Notes: generated from the sequence alone by a model not told the origin. A stretch of 40,751 bases of DNA from Nocardioidaceae bacterium (GCA_009780515.1 WQZX01000027.1:1-40751); one strand, 5' to 3'. Counted from the first letter of the stretch, positions 29,135 through 37,104 are shown. A program made the numbers and translations.

Positions 29135-29614
29135 TCAGAGGCTCCTGTCGACCAGGTGCCGACGCGGCGCCTCGGCGACCGCGGTGCCGTCGTGGGTGTA
29201 GCTCTCGGACGCGCTGCCGCCGAACGCCAACAGCGTCTCCTGCGCCGAGCGGTAGCCGGCGGTGAGCAGGCCCCGGTTCTGCTCGGAGAGCTCGGCGATG
29301 TCGCGCGCGATCGCGACGAGGGTGTCGCGGTGGTCGAGCAGGATCACCCGCCACGGCTCGTCGGACGCCTCGGCCAGGGCCACCAGGGAGGGGTTCGGCA
29401 AGAGCCCGAGCGCCTCGGCCGCCTCGTCGGCGGCGATCGCCCGCATGACCTCGGTCTCGCGGATCTCGGAGAGGGTGGCCTCGATGTCTCGGGTGGCGTT
29501 GACCAGCCACTTCGTGTGCGCGCTGGCGAGCACGAGGCGCTCCACCTCGAGCTTGTAGGAGAGCTGCTCGAGCAGCTCGCGCTCACGCCACAGGATCTGG
29601 GACAGCTTGTCCAC
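29135..29614 (-). CDS. flgN: FlgN-type export chaperone
   Basis: 159 residues, largely helical. Residues 1-45 (LSQILWRERELLEQLSYKLEVE in pieces) and the pattern of leucines match FlgN proteins that guard FlgK and FlgL before export. Its position directly before flgK and flgL supports this. GTG at 29612-29614 has GGAAAGG at Shine-Dalgarno distance. It leads the operon flgN-flgK-flgL-fliW-csrA; a near-match FliA-type promoter lies at 29646-29672. Confidence 0.87.
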   Translation of the reverse strand: MDKLSQILWRERELLEQLSYKLEVERLVLASAHTKWLVNATRDIEATLSEIRETEVMRAIAADEAAEALGLLPNPSLVALAEASDEPWRVILLDHRDTLVAIARDIAELSEQNRGLLTAGYRSAQETLLAFGGSASESYTHDGTAVAEAPRRHLVDRSL

Positions 29615-29645
29615 GTCTCGCCCTTTCCGATCGGTCTCGACGGGT

Positions 29646-29672
29646 TGATCGCCCGCGACGGAGCGGATCTGA
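29646..29672 (-). promoter_or_regulatory. Near-match FliA-type promoter of flgN-flgK-flgL-fliW-csrA
   Basis: Minus strand TCAG (29669-29672), 15 bases, GGCGATCA (29646-29653): one mismatch to GCCGA. The transcription start would be about 26 bases before the flgN GTG, which leaves the GGAAAGG ribosome binding site intact. Confidence 0.5.
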
Positions 29673-29761
29673 GGGAAATCGGCGGCCTCGATCGGACGGG
29701 TCGGACGGCCCGCACCGGACGACCGTACGAACCACCCGGCCCGTTGGGACTAGGGCCGCCC

Positions 29762-29775
29762 GGGACACGCGTCCT
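29762..29775. promoter_or_regulatory. GGGAC-N4-GTCCT palindrome upstream of the flagellar sigma gene
   Basis: GGGACACGCGTCCT has GGAC (29763-29766) and GTCC (29771-29774) with the 4-base spacing seen in the DevR-like box at 19792-19805. It lies about 65 bases before the sigma factor ATG. By composition alone one or two such palindromes are expected in the window, so this is only a candidate. Confidence 0.3.
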
Positions 29776-29837
29776 GACTTCGTCGCCGAAGGGCCCGTCA
29801 GGGACGAAAACGATTCAGGCGGAGTGCTCAGGACTGC

Positions 29838-30701
29838 ATGTTTGCTGCCGTGAGCCAGACCCCCGCAGCCTCCGCCCCCGTCGGCCAGGAGCACCTGATC
29901 ACCAGCCACATGCCGCTGGTCGGTCACATCGTGCGCGAGACGATGGGCCGCGTCCCGAGCCACGTCAGCCGCGACGACCTGACCTCCGCGGGCCTCACCG
30001 CGCTCGTCCTCGCCGCCAAGGCGTACGACGATGCGCGCGGCGTGCCCTTCGACCGCTACGCGTCGACCCGCATCCGCGGCGCCATCCTCGACGAGCTGCG
30101 CAGCATCGACTGGGCCTCGCGCTCCGTCCGCCGCCGCGCGCGGGACCTCGGCGAGACGCGCAACCAGCTCGCCGCCGTCCTCGGTCGCACCCCCACGGTG
30201 ACCGAGGTCGCGCGGGCCGCGGGCCTGTCCGAGGACGAGGTCGCGGCCAACGACGACGACGTCGCCCGCGCCCAGGTGCTGTCCCTCCAGGGCTCCACGA
30301 CCACCCCGATCGACGAGCTGGTCCCCCACCGCGCCCCGTCACCGGAGGATCTCCTCGAGCAGCAGGAGCGGCTCTCCTACCTCCGCGAGGCGATCGAGGA
30401 GCTGCCCGAGCGGCTGCGCGTCGTGGTCCAGGACTACTTCTTCGCCGAGCGGCCGATGGCCGAGATCGCGGCGGAGCTCGGCGTGACCGACTCCCGCATC
30501 TCCCAGATGCGCGCCGAGGCCCTCGTGCTCCTCCGCGACGCCCTCAACCACGCCCTCGACCCGGCCATGCTCAAGCCGGCCGCGGGCAAGGCCGGCGGAG
30601 TGGCCCACCGCCGCCGCGAGGCCTACTTCGCCGCCGTCGCCGCCCGCCACGCCCAGGGCGCGCAGCGCCCGCTGCGCTCGGTCGGTCAGGCGGCCGGCTG
30701 A
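29838..30701 (+). CDS. fliA: FliA/WhiG-type sigma factor
   Basis: 287 residues, flagellar (sigma-28) class. Region 2 reads MPLVGHIVRETMGRVPSHV, DDLTSAGLTALVLAAKAYD and FDRYASTRIRGAILDELR, followed by SIDWASRSVRRRAR; region 3 and region 4 (AEIAAELGVTDSRISQMRAEAL) are intact. The D-W-x-x-R-S-x-R segment is typical of FliA/WhiG. The Ala/Gly/Arg-rich C-terminal tail is not conserved. It should direct RNA polymerase to the TCAN-N15-GCCGA promoters of this island. ATG at 29838 has AGGA upstream; a GTG four codons later is an alternative. I see no such promoter before its own gene, and no anti-sigma FlgM gene in the window. Confidence 0.92.
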   Translation: MFAAVSQTPAASAPVGQEHLITSHMPLVGHIVRETMGRVPSHVSRDDLTSAGLTALVLAAKAYDDARGVPFDRYASTRIRGAILDELRSIDWASRSVRRRARDLGETRNQLAAVLGRTPTVTEVARAAGLSEDEVAANDDDVARAQVLSLQGSTTTPIDELVPHRAPSPEDLLEQQERLSYLREAIEELPERLRVVVQDYFFAERPMAEIAAELGVTDSRISQMRAEALVLLRDALNHALDPAMLKPAAGKAGGVAHRRREAYFAAVAARHAQGAQRPLRSVGQAAG

Positions 30702-30702
30702 C

Positions 30703-31683
30703 ATGTCGTTCGGCCACGTCTACGTCTTCTACCCGCGGGGTCTCCGCACCGGCGGCCCGGAGGCGCTGCACCAGCTGGTCGACAGCCTGCGCCGCAACGG
30801 CCAGAAGGCCTCGCTGGTCCCGCACCCCGCCTCGGTGGGCAACGAGCGCGTCCCCGACTACGACAAGTACGACGCCCCCGAGTCCGCAGCCGTCGTCGAC
30901 GCGCCCGGCAACGCGGTGGTCGTGCCCGAGGTCTACCTGCACGGACTCGGCGGCGGTCGCCACCTCGAGGTCTTCTGCTGGTGGCTGAGCATCGACAACT
31001 CGCCGTACTTCCGCGCCGACTGGCAGTCGCGCGACCCATGGCAGGTCACGATCGAAGCGCCCACGCAGAACGAGGCGCTCGACGTCGCGCGGATGCGGGG
31101 GATGCGCCACCTGACTCAGTCTCACTACGCGTGGAGCTACCTGTTCACCCGGATGGGCGTCACCGGCTCGACGCTGACCGACTGGACCGACACGTCGCGC
31201 TTCGACGGCGGGCTGCCGGCGGCCGAGCGCGGCCGGACCGTCGCCTACAACCCGACGAAGGCGGCCGTGATCACCGAGCTGGTGAAGGCCGAGATGCCCG
31301 ACGTCGAGTTCGTGCCGCTGCGCGACATGACGCCCGACGAGATCGCCGGCACGCTCTCGCGCTCGGCGATCTACCTCGACCTCGGGCACCACCCCGGTCG
31401 CGACCGCCTCCCCCGCGAGGCCGCCCTGGCCGGCGCGACGGTCGTCGTCGCCCGGCGCGGGTCCGCGGCGTACCACGTCGACGTACCGCTGCCGCGCGAG
31501 CACCGGGTCGACGCGACCACCGAGCTGCCCGACCTCGCGGCCGCACGCATCCGGGCGATCCTCGACGACCCGCAGCACCACTCGGACCTGCAGAAGGACT
31601 ACCGCGCCGGCATCGCCGACGAGCGCGCCGCCTTCGAAGAGCAGGTACGACGCGTCCTCGTCGCCCACGAGTACGGCGACTGA
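30703..31683 (+). CDS. Glycosyltransferase-like protein
   Basis: 326 residues beginning one base after the sigma factor stop, so very likely in its operon. The start (HVYVFYPRG, then TGGPEALHQLVDSLRRNG) is the GGxE donor-side loop of GT4/GT-B glycosyltransferases, and the second half (IYLDLGHHPGRDRLPREAALAGATVVVARRGSAAY in pieces LGHHPGRDRLPREAAL) corresponds to the nucleotide-sugar site with its conserved Glu. No membrane segment. Its place between the flagellar sigma factor and flagellin suggests a role in glycosylating flagellin, as an inference. Confidence 0.75.
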   Translation: MSFGHVYVFYPRGLRTGGPEALHQLVDSLRRNGQKASLVPHPASVGNERVPDYDKYDAPESAAVVDAPGNAVVVPEVYLHGLGGGRHLEVFCWWLSIDNSPYFRADWQSRDPWQVTIEAPTQNEALDVARMRGMRHLTQSHYAWSYLFTRMGVTGSTLTDWTDTSRFDGGLPAAERGRTVAYNPTKAAVITELVKAEMPDVEFVPLRDMTPDEIAGTLSRSAIYLDLGHHPGRDRLPREAALAGATVVVARRGSAAYHVDVPLPREHRVDATTELPDLAAARIRAILDDPQHHSDLQKDYRAGIADERAAFEEQVRRVLVAHEYGD

Positions 31684-31699
31684 GCCGCCGCGGCGCTCA
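31681..31699. terminator. Inverted repeat joining two convergent stop codons
   Basis: TGAGCCGCCGCGGCGCTCA contains the stop codon of each converging glycosyltransferase gene at its ends (TGA 31681-31683 and TCA 31697-31699) and has inverted ends TGAGC/GCTCA. It may form a short bidirectional hairpin with a bulge; no T runs. Confidence 0.4.
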
Positions 31700-32740
31700 G
31701 GCGCTGACGGCGGCGTACCTCTTGTCGTACGCCGCCCGGTAGGCCCCGATCCAGCGCGGCGCCCAGGCCTGCGTGGTGAACGTGCGCGCGACCTCGCGGG
31801 CCCTGCGGCCCATCTCGCGGCGCATCTCCTCGTCCTGGGCGAGCGCGCGCAGCGCCTTCATCCAGTCGTCGTCGCGACCGCAGAGGAAGCCGGTCTCGCC
31901 GTGGACGACGAAGTCACGGTAGGGACCGGCGTCGCTCGCGACGATCGGGATGCCGAAGGCACCGGCCTCGAGCGCCTTCAGCGCCGACTTCGACCGGTTG
32001 AACGGGTCGTCGGCCAGCGGCGCCAGGGCGACGTGCCAGGTCGTCAGCGGCAGGTAGTACTCGTCGATCGCGCCCGCCCAGGGCAGGAACTCGGCATCGC
32101 GGTAGCCGATGAGCGGGCGGAAGTCGGCACCCATCATCACCAGGTGGGCTCGGGCCTTGGTCAAGCCGTAGCGCACGCCGTCGGCGCAGACCTTCCAGTC
32201 CAGCGTGTGGGTCGCGCTGCCGGCCCAGCCGACGCGGAGCTGCTGGCCGGGCTCACGCACCGGCGGCGGCACCTCGAGCAGGACCTCGTCGATCGTGTTG
32301 GGGAGCACGACGATCGGGACGTCGGTGTGCCGGGCGTAGGTCTCGGCGAGGTAGTCGGTCGACACGGTCACGAGGTCCGCCGTCTCGAGGGAGCGCCGGA
32401 TCTGCGGGACCACCGTGGCGACGTACTCCTCGTGGGTGATCCTGTCCAACGCGAACATCGGGTTGTCCGGGCGCGGGGTGAGGTAGTCGTCGTCGTGCTC
32501 GAGCACGGCGATCCGCGGGTACGGCGCCAGCTGGCCGAGCTCCTCCACCGCCGCGCCGAGGTTCTGGACGGGCCCCTGGCCGACGATCACGTCGGCCTGC
32601 ACCGCGTCGAGGACGCCGAGCTCGGCGCCGGAGGAGAAGCGGGCCAGCCCCTGCCAGCCGGCCTCGGTGAGAGGCGCGTTGACGCGGTAGTGGAAGCCGC
32701 CGTTGCCGAGGCCCGCGCGCGTCCAGACGAAGATCTTCAC
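31697..32740 (-). CDS. GT-B glycosyltransferase, probably acting on flagellin
   Basis: 347 residues of the GT-B fold. The N-terminal half has GNGGFHYRVNAPL; the C-terminal half has a nucleotide-sugar region with RVGWAGSATHTLDW and SALKALEAGAFGIPIVASDAGPYRDFV in pieces (KALEAGAFGIPIVAS), including the E-x7-E type acidic pattern seen in GT4. GTG at 32738-32740 lies 7 bases from a perfect FliA-type promoter and has no ribosome binding site, so the message is probably leaderless. Divergent from fliC and sharing its promoter type. Flagellin glycosylation is an inference from this context. Confidence 0.83.
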   Translation of the reverse strand: MKIFVWTRAGLGNGGFHYRVNAPLTEAGWQGLARFSSGAELGVLDAVQADVIVGQGPVQNLGAAVEELGQLAPYPRIAVLEHDDDYLTPRPDNPMFALDRITHEEYVATVVPQIRRSLETADLVTVSTDYLAETYARHTDVPIVVLPNTIDEVLLEVPPPVREPGQQLRVGWAGSATHTLDWKVCADGVRYGLTKARAHLVMMGADFRPLIGYRDAEFLPWAGAIDEYYLPLTTWHVALAPLADDPFNRSKSALKALEAGAFGIPIVASDAGPYRDFVVHGETGFLCGRDDDWMKALRALAQDEEMRREMGRRAREVARTFTTQAWAPRWIGAYRAAYDKRYAAVSA

Positions 32741-32747
32741 GACGCCC

Positions 32748-32774
32748 ACATCGGCAGCGCGAGCGCCGACCTGA
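32748..32774 (-). promoter_or_regulatory. FliA-type promoter of the glycosyltransferase gene
   Basis: Minus strand TCAG (32771-32774), 15 bases, GCCGATGT (32748-32755). Only 7 bases separate the -10 element from the GTG, so transcription would start at or next to the start codon, as for cheB and cheR. Confidence 0.7.
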
Positions 32775-32814
32775 CCTCGACCACGCGGCCGGAGGATTTT
32801 CCGCGGCAAACCGC

Positions 32815-32841
32815 TCAGCCGCTCGCCCCGACGGCCGAATG
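32815..32841 (+). promoter_or_regulatory. FliA-type promoter of fliC
   Basis: TCAG (32815-32818), 15 bases, GCCGAATG (32834-32841), divergent from the glycosyltransferase promoter 40 bases away. The leader would be about 60 bases, with AGGAAGGA before the fliC ATG; a leader of this size could carry CsrA sites, but only one GGA run lies at the ribosome binding site. Confidence 0.75.
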
Positions 32842-32908
32842 ACACCGCGACGGAGCCCAAGGACGGACTCCGGAACACCCAGGCGAATGCATCCAGGAAG
32901 GAACCATC

Positions 32909-33760
32909 ATGAGCCTCCGCATCAACACCAACATCGACGCGCTGACCGCGTACCGCAACCTCACCACCACGCAGACGTCGATGTCTCAGTCGGTGGAGCG
33001 GCTCTCCTCGGGCCTGCGCATCAACAAGGCCGCCGACGACGCCGCCGGCCTCGCGATCTCGCAGGGCCTCACCGCCCAGATCAACGGCATCGGTCAGGCC
33101 GTCCGCAACTCCCAGGACGGCATCAACGTCGTCCAGACCGCCGACGGCGCCCTCACCGAGGTCCAGTCGATCCTGCAGCGCGTCCGCACCCTGACCGTCC
33201 AGGGCGCGAACGACTCCAACGACGCCAACGCCCGCGGCGACATCACGACCGAGATCACGGCCCTCGGGTCCGAGCTCGACCGGATCAAGAGCACCACCAG
33301 CTTCAACGGCACCAACCTGCTCGACGGCACCGCGAACCTGAGCTTCCAGGTGGGCTCGGCCAGCGGCTCGTCGAACCAGATCAGCGTGGACCTGACCTCG
33401 GGCGGCACCAACAAGGTCGACCTGTCCAGCGGCACCCTGCTGAGCGGCGCCGCGGCGCTGTCCAGCGCCTCGACCGCCTCCGCGTTCAACGCCGCGCTGG
33501 GCGACCTGGACACCAGCATCCAGAACGTCTCGACGCTCCGCGCGAACCTGGGTGCCATCCAGAACCGGTTCCAGCACACCATCAACAACCTGTCGGTCAC
33601 CCAGGAGAACCTCCAGGCGTCCAACAGCTCGATCGTCGACACGGACATGGCACAGGAGATGAGCAACTACTCCCGGACCCAGATCCTGTCGCAGGCGGGC
33701 ACCTCGATGCTCAAGCAGGCCAACTCGGCTGCCCAGAGCGTCCTCTCGCTGCTCCAGTGA
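32909..33760 (+). CDS. fliC: Flagellin
   Basis: 283 residues, filament subunit. The N-terminal D0/D1 helices (MSLRINTNIDALTAYRNL, VERLSSGLRINKAADDAAGLAISQ in parts) and the C-terminal helices (NRFQHTINNLSVTQENLQASNSSI in parts, ending SAAQSVLSLLQ) are complete. The centre (about 145-205) is short and rich in Ser, Thr, Gly and Ala, so the outer domain is minimal and offers many hydroxyl sites for glycosylation. AGGAAGGA precedes the ATG. A strong hairpin follows at 33785-33817. It is probably the most highly expressed gene of the window. Confidence 0.98.
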   Translation: MSLRINTNIDALTAYRNLTTTQTSMSQSVERLSSGLRINKAADDAAGLAISQGLTAQINGIGQAVRNSQDGINVVQTADGALTEVQSILQRVRTLTVQGANDSNDANARGDITTEITALGSELDRIKSTTSFNGTNLLDGTANLSFQVGSASGSSNQISVDLTSGGTNKVDLSSGTLLSGAAALSSASTASAFNAALGDLDTSIQNVSTLRANLGAIQNRFQHTINNLSVTQENLQASNSSIVDTDMAQEMSNYSRTQILSQAGTSMLKQANSAAQSVLSLLQ

Positions 33761-33784
33761 TCTAGCAGCACCGCATGACGACCT

Positions 33785-33817
33785 AGTGCCGGTGGGGCCT
33801 CCGGCCCCACCGGCACT
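33785..33817 (+). terminator. Strong hairpin between fliC and fliD
   Basis: Arms 33785-33799 and 33803-33817 pair perfectly over 15 bp (AGTGCCGGTGGGGCC and its complement) with a 3-base loop TCC. No T run follows. It likely limits transcription into fliD and protects the 3' end of the fliC message, which fits the need for far more flagellin than cap protein. Confidence 0.85.
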
Positions 33818-33861
33818 GTCCGTCTGGACCACCGACGACCAGCGAAGGAGCACCCAAGGCG

Positions 33862-35262
33862 ATGACGACGACCCCCACCAGCTCGCTGTCCAGCGCCAAC
33901 GGCTCGCAGTTCCAGTTCAGCGGCATCGTCAGCGGGCTCGACACCACCAGCATCATCAGCCAGCTGATGGCCGTCGAGTCCCAGCCGCAGACGAACCTCA
34001 AGAACGCCGTCGCGGCCCAGCAGAACCAGGTCAGCACGCTGCAGTCGATCAACGCGGCACTGGTCGCCCTCAGCAGCCAGGCCGACACCTTCAACTCCGG
34101 CAGCACCTGGACCCAGCTCACCGCGACGTCCTCGAGCTCGGCGGTGACGGTGGCCGCGACCAGCGCCGCCCCGCAGGGCTCGCTGAGCATGACCGTCGGC
34201 ACGCTGGCCTCGGCCGCACAGCTCGGCTTCACCACACCGCACGCCTTGACCGACGTCGTCGCCACCCCGGGCTCGTCCCTCGACGTCACGCTGACCGACG
34301 GCACCACCGCCTCGGTCGCCACCGGCGACGGCACTCTGTCCTCGGTCATCTCGGCCCTCAACGGGCTCAAGGACCCCTCCGGCAAGCCGCAGCTCGTCGC
34401 CAGCGCCGTCAACGTCGGCGGCGGCCAGGTGCAGCTCCTGGTGTCGGCCGCCTCCACCGGCGCCGGCTCGCTGTCGATCTCCGACGCGGGCGGCGCCTCC
34501 TTCTTCTCCGCGGTGACCGCGTCGGCGGGCTCGAACGCTTCGCTGACCCTGGGCGCCGGCATCACCGCGACGTCGACGACGAACACCTTCACCGACCTGC
34601 TGCCGGGCGTCACCGTCACCCTCGGCGGCGGTACGCCGACGGGCCAGCCCATCGCCCTCAACATCACCGACGACGGCAGCTCGCGGGCCAACGGCGTCAA
34701 CCAGTTCGTGAGCTCGATCAACTCGCTCTTCACCACCATCCAGAGCACGACCGCCTACGGCGTGGTGGGCTCCGACGGCACTGTCAGCGGCGGCGGCGCG
34801 CTCCCCGGCGACCTCGACCTTTCGAGCGTGGTCGGCAACCTCGTCAACACGATCTTCCCCCCGGGCAACACGACGATGGCCACGCTCGGCCTCGACGTCG
34901 ACAAGACCGGGGCGCTGACCTTCGACCAGTCGAAGTTCGAGGCGGCCTACCAGGCCGACCCGGCCGGCACCCAGCAGTCGATCATGGACTGGGTGAAGCG
35001 GGTCCAGACCGTGTCCGACAACGCCAGCCTGCCCAGCTCCGGCACGCTGAGCCAGTCGATCCAGGGCATGAACGACCAGATCGCGCAGGAGAACAGCTCC
35101 ATCGCCGACTGGGACACCAGGCTGCAGCTCAAGCAGCAGCAGCTCGAGACGATGTACACCAACCTGGAGACCCAGCTGAGCACGCTGCAGTCGCAGCAGT
35201 CCTGGCTCTCCTCACAGCTCGGCTCGCTGGACAGCGGCTGGGCACAGAACAGCGGAAGCTGA
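33862..35262 (+). CDS. fliD: Flagellar cap protein
   Basis: 466 residues; filament cap that folds exported flagellin. The start region FSGIVSGLDTTSIISQLMAVE and the paired C-terminal coil (IQGMNDQIAQENSSIADWDTRLQLKQQQLETMY in pieces; ending LSTLQSQQSWLSSQL) are FliD hallmarks. Very rich in Ser, Thr and Ala in the middle, like the flagellin. No separate promoter of the FliA type found; it is read through the hairpin after fliC. fliS follows after 13 bases. Confidence 0.96.
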   Translation: MTTTPTSSLSSANGSQFQFSGIVSGLDTTSIISQLMAVESQPQTNLKNAVAAQQNQVSTLQSINAALVALSSQADTFNSGSTWTQLTATSSSSAVTVAATSAAPQGSLSMTVGTLASAAQLGFTTPHALTDVVATPGSSLDVTLTDGTTASVATGDGTLSSVISALNGLKDPSGKPQLVASAVNVGGGQVQLLVSAASTGAGSLSISDAGGASFFSAVTASAGSNASLTLGAGITATSTTNTFTDLLPGVTVTLGGGTPTGQPIALNITDDGSSRANGVNQFVSSINSLFTTIQSTTAYGVVGSDGTVSGGGALPGDLDLSSVVGNLVNTIFPPGNTTMATLGLDVDKTGALTFDQSKFEAAYQADPAGTQQSIMDWVKRVQTVSDNASLPSSGTLSQSIQGMNDQIAQENSSIADWDTRLQLKQQQLETMYTNLETQLSTLQSQQSWLSSQLGSLDSGWAQNSGS

Positions 35263-35275
35263 TCCGGGAGATCCC

Positions 35276-35677
35276 ATGAACACCGCACAGTTCGCCGCAC
35301 GGTCGGCGTACCAGGGCAACTCCGTCGCCACCGCGACGCCGGGCCAGCTGCTGGTCATGCTCTTCGAGCGACTCGTGCTCGACTGCGAGCGCGGCCTGCG
35401 CGCCCTCATCGCCGAGGACCACCAGGCCGCCCACACGCACCTGGTCCACGCGCAGGCGATCGTCACCGAGCTGCAGTCCTCGCTCGAGGTCGACGGCATG
35501 CCCGCCGGCCGCGAGCTGCTCTCGCTCTACGGCTACCTCCAGCGCCGCCTCGTCCACGCGAACGTCGCGCACGACCCGTCGGCCGGCAAGGAGGCGCTGC
35601 TGCTCTCACGGCAGCTCTGCGACACCTGGCGTACGGCGGCCCGCCTCGCCGCGAGCACCGAGGGAGCCGACCGATGA
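35276..35677 (+). CDS. fliS: Flagellin export chaperone FliS
   Basis: 133 residues, four-helix chaperone that holds the flagellin C-terminus. AYQGNSVATATPGQLLVMLFERLVLDCERG (in parts AYQGNSV and TPGQLLVMLFERL) is the classical FliS start. Order fliC-fliD-fliS is conserved. Its stop overlaps the next gene (ATGA). Confidence 0.96.
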   Translation: MNTAQFAARSAYQGNSVATATPGQLLVMLFERLVLDCERGLRALIAEDHQAAHTHLVHAQAIVTELQSSLEVDGMPAGRELLSLYGYLQRRLVHANVAHDPSAGKEALLLSRQLCDTWRTAARLAASTEGADR

Positions 35678-35991
35678 GCGACCACGACCCCGCCGTCGAG
35701 GGCTGGGAGCACGCGCTCGCCGAGCTCGAGGGGCACGTCTCCGAGGCCGAGCGCATGATCCGCAGCCAGCTCGTCACCGCGCCCCTCGACTGGCGACCGC
35801 CTGCCGACCTCGGCGTCATCCCGGACGAGTTCGTCTTCCGCGCCCGCCACCTGCTGCGACGCCAGCAGGCCCTGCTCGACGCGATCCCCGCGGTCCTGGC
35901 GAGCAACGCCGCGCAGCGGCGGCTCGCAGCCCGCGTCGGCGACGCCACGGCACGCCCGAGCGCATCGATCTACATCGACGTCGCGACCTGA
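35674..35991 (+). CDS. Small helical protein in the fliT position
   Basis: 105 residues overlapping the end of fliS by 4 bases. Predicted as two or three helices (WEHALAELEGHVSEAERMI and FVFRARHLLRRQQALLDAIPAVL in parts). No clear sequence similarity to FliT that I can see, but size, helicity and place after fliS fit a FliD or flagellin chaperone. Its 3' end overlaps the cheB 3' end by 22 bases on the other strand. Confidence 0.7.
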   Translation: MSDHDPAVEGWEHALAELEGHVSEAERMIRSQLVTAPLDWRPPADLGVIPDEFVFRARHLLRRQQALLDAIPAVLASNAAQRRLAARVGDATARPSASIYIDVAT

Positions 35992-37070
35992 CGGGTCGCC
36001 CGCACGATCGCCGCGGCCATCCGGTCCAGCGGCAGCACCTCGGCCGCCAGCCCCGCGTTGGCGACCGCACCCGGCATGCCCCACACGACCGAGGTCCCGG
36101 CGTTCTGCACCAGCGTGCGGCCGCCGGCCTCGTCGACGACGCGGGCGCCGATCAGCCCGTCCTGGCCCATCCCGGTCAGCACGACGGCCAGCGTGCCGCC
36201 GGCGTACTGGTCGACGGCGGAGCGGAAGAGGACGTCGACGGCGGGACGGCAGAAGTTCTCCTGCGCGCCCTGGTCCAGAGCCGCCCGTACGACGCCCGCC
36301 GACGACCCGAGCCGGAGGTGGAAGTCGCCGGGGGCGAGCAGGACGGTGCCGGGCTCGACGAGGTCGCCGTCGGCGGCCTCGCGGACCGTGAGCGGCGAGG
36401 CCTTGTCCAGCCGCTGCGCGAGGAGGGCGGTGAAGACCGGCGGCATGTGCTGGACGACGAGCACCGGCACGCCGAGGTCGGCCGGCAGCTCGGGGAGCAG
36501 CCGCGCGAGCGCGTCGGGCCCGCCGGTCGAGCAGCCGATCACCAGCGCCCGCACGGGCTGGACGGGTCTCGACACGCTCGACCGACCTGTGGTGGTCGAG
36601 CCACCGAGGGTGGTCGGGCCTCCCGGGGTGGTCGAGCCGGTCGAGATCCCCACGACCCGGCGCATGCCGGCGAGGGCACGGATGCGGGGCACCAGCTGCT
36701 CGCGGATCGCCGCGATGCCGTCGGCGATGCGGCCGGTGTTGGACGGCTTGGTGACGTAGTCCGAGGCCCCGCGCGACAACGCGTCGAGGGTCGCGGTCGC
36801 GCCGCGCTCGGTCAGGGTGGAGAACATGATCACGGGCAGCCGCGGGTGCTGCTGACGGATGCGGGTCAGCGCACCGAGCCCGTCCAGGCGCGGCATCTCG
36901 ATGTCGAGCGTGACGACGTCGGGCAGCAGCCGGTCGACGACCTCGATCGCGGCCAGGCCGTCCTCGGCGACGCCGACGACCTCGATGTCGTCGGCGTCCC
37001 GCAGAGCGGTGGTCACCAGGCGTCGTACCAGGGCTGAGTCGTCGACGACGACCACTCGGATCGGTTCCAC
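35970..37070 (-). CDS. cheB: Chemotaxis response regulator protein-glutamate methylesterase
   Basis: 366 residues. Receiver domain (1-125; D10/D11, phosphoacceptor D56, K108) and methylesterase domain (about 174-360) with the triad Ser181 (GCSTGG), His208 (VQHMP) and Asp304 (MGQDG). It removes methyl groups from receptors. The linker (141-169) is a Gly/Thr/Ser-rich stretch encoded by inverted copies of the dispersed repeat also found in dapF and cheX. GTG at 37068-37070 lies 7 bases from a perfect FliA-type promoter: probably leaderless. Divergent from cheR. Confidence 0.96.
   Translation of the reverse strand: MEPIRVVVVDDSALVRRLVTTALRDADDIEVVGVAEDGLAAIEVVDRLLPDVVTLDIEMPRLDGLGALTRIRQQHPRLPVIMFSTLTERGATATLDALSRGASDYVTKPSNTGRIADGIAAIREQLVPRIRALAGMRRVVGISTGSTTPGGPTTLGGSTTTGRSSVSRPVQPVRALVIGCSTGGPDALARLLPELPADLGVPVLVVQHMPPVFTALLAQRLDKASPLTVREAADGDLVEPGTVLLAPGDFHLRLGSSAGVVRAALDQGAQENFCRPAVDVLFRSAVDQYAGGTLAVVLTGMGQDGLIGARVVDEAGGRTLVQNAGTSVVWGMPGAVANAGLAAEVLPLDRMAAAIVRATRQVATSM
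36565..36649. repeat. Diverged direct and inverted copies of the dispersed repeat in cheB
   Basis: GGTCTCGACACGCTCGACC (36565-36583) differs by one base from the 22-bp repeat of dapF and cheX. GGTGGTCGAGCC (36591-36602) and a longer GGTGGTCGAGCCGGTCGAG (36627-36645) are inverted partial copies. The whole 85 bp encodes the flexible linker between the two CheB domains. Confidence 0.75.
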
Positions 37071-37077
37071 GACCGCC

Positions 37078-37104
37078 TCATCGGCAGAGTGCTCACATCC
37101 CTGA
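37078..37104 (-). promoter_or_regulatory. FliA-type promoter of cheB
   Basis: Minus strand TCAG (37101-37104), 15 bases, GCCGATGA (37078-37085). The -10 element is 7 bases from the GTG start. Its -35 element lies inside the spacer of the cheR promoter. Confidence 0.75.

Noticed and set aside
29785..29824. FliA-type promoter in front of the flagellar sigma gene itself
   Set aside because: GCCGAAGG at 29785 has CACG rather than TCAN at the right distance, and TCAG at 29798 has no GCCGA partner.
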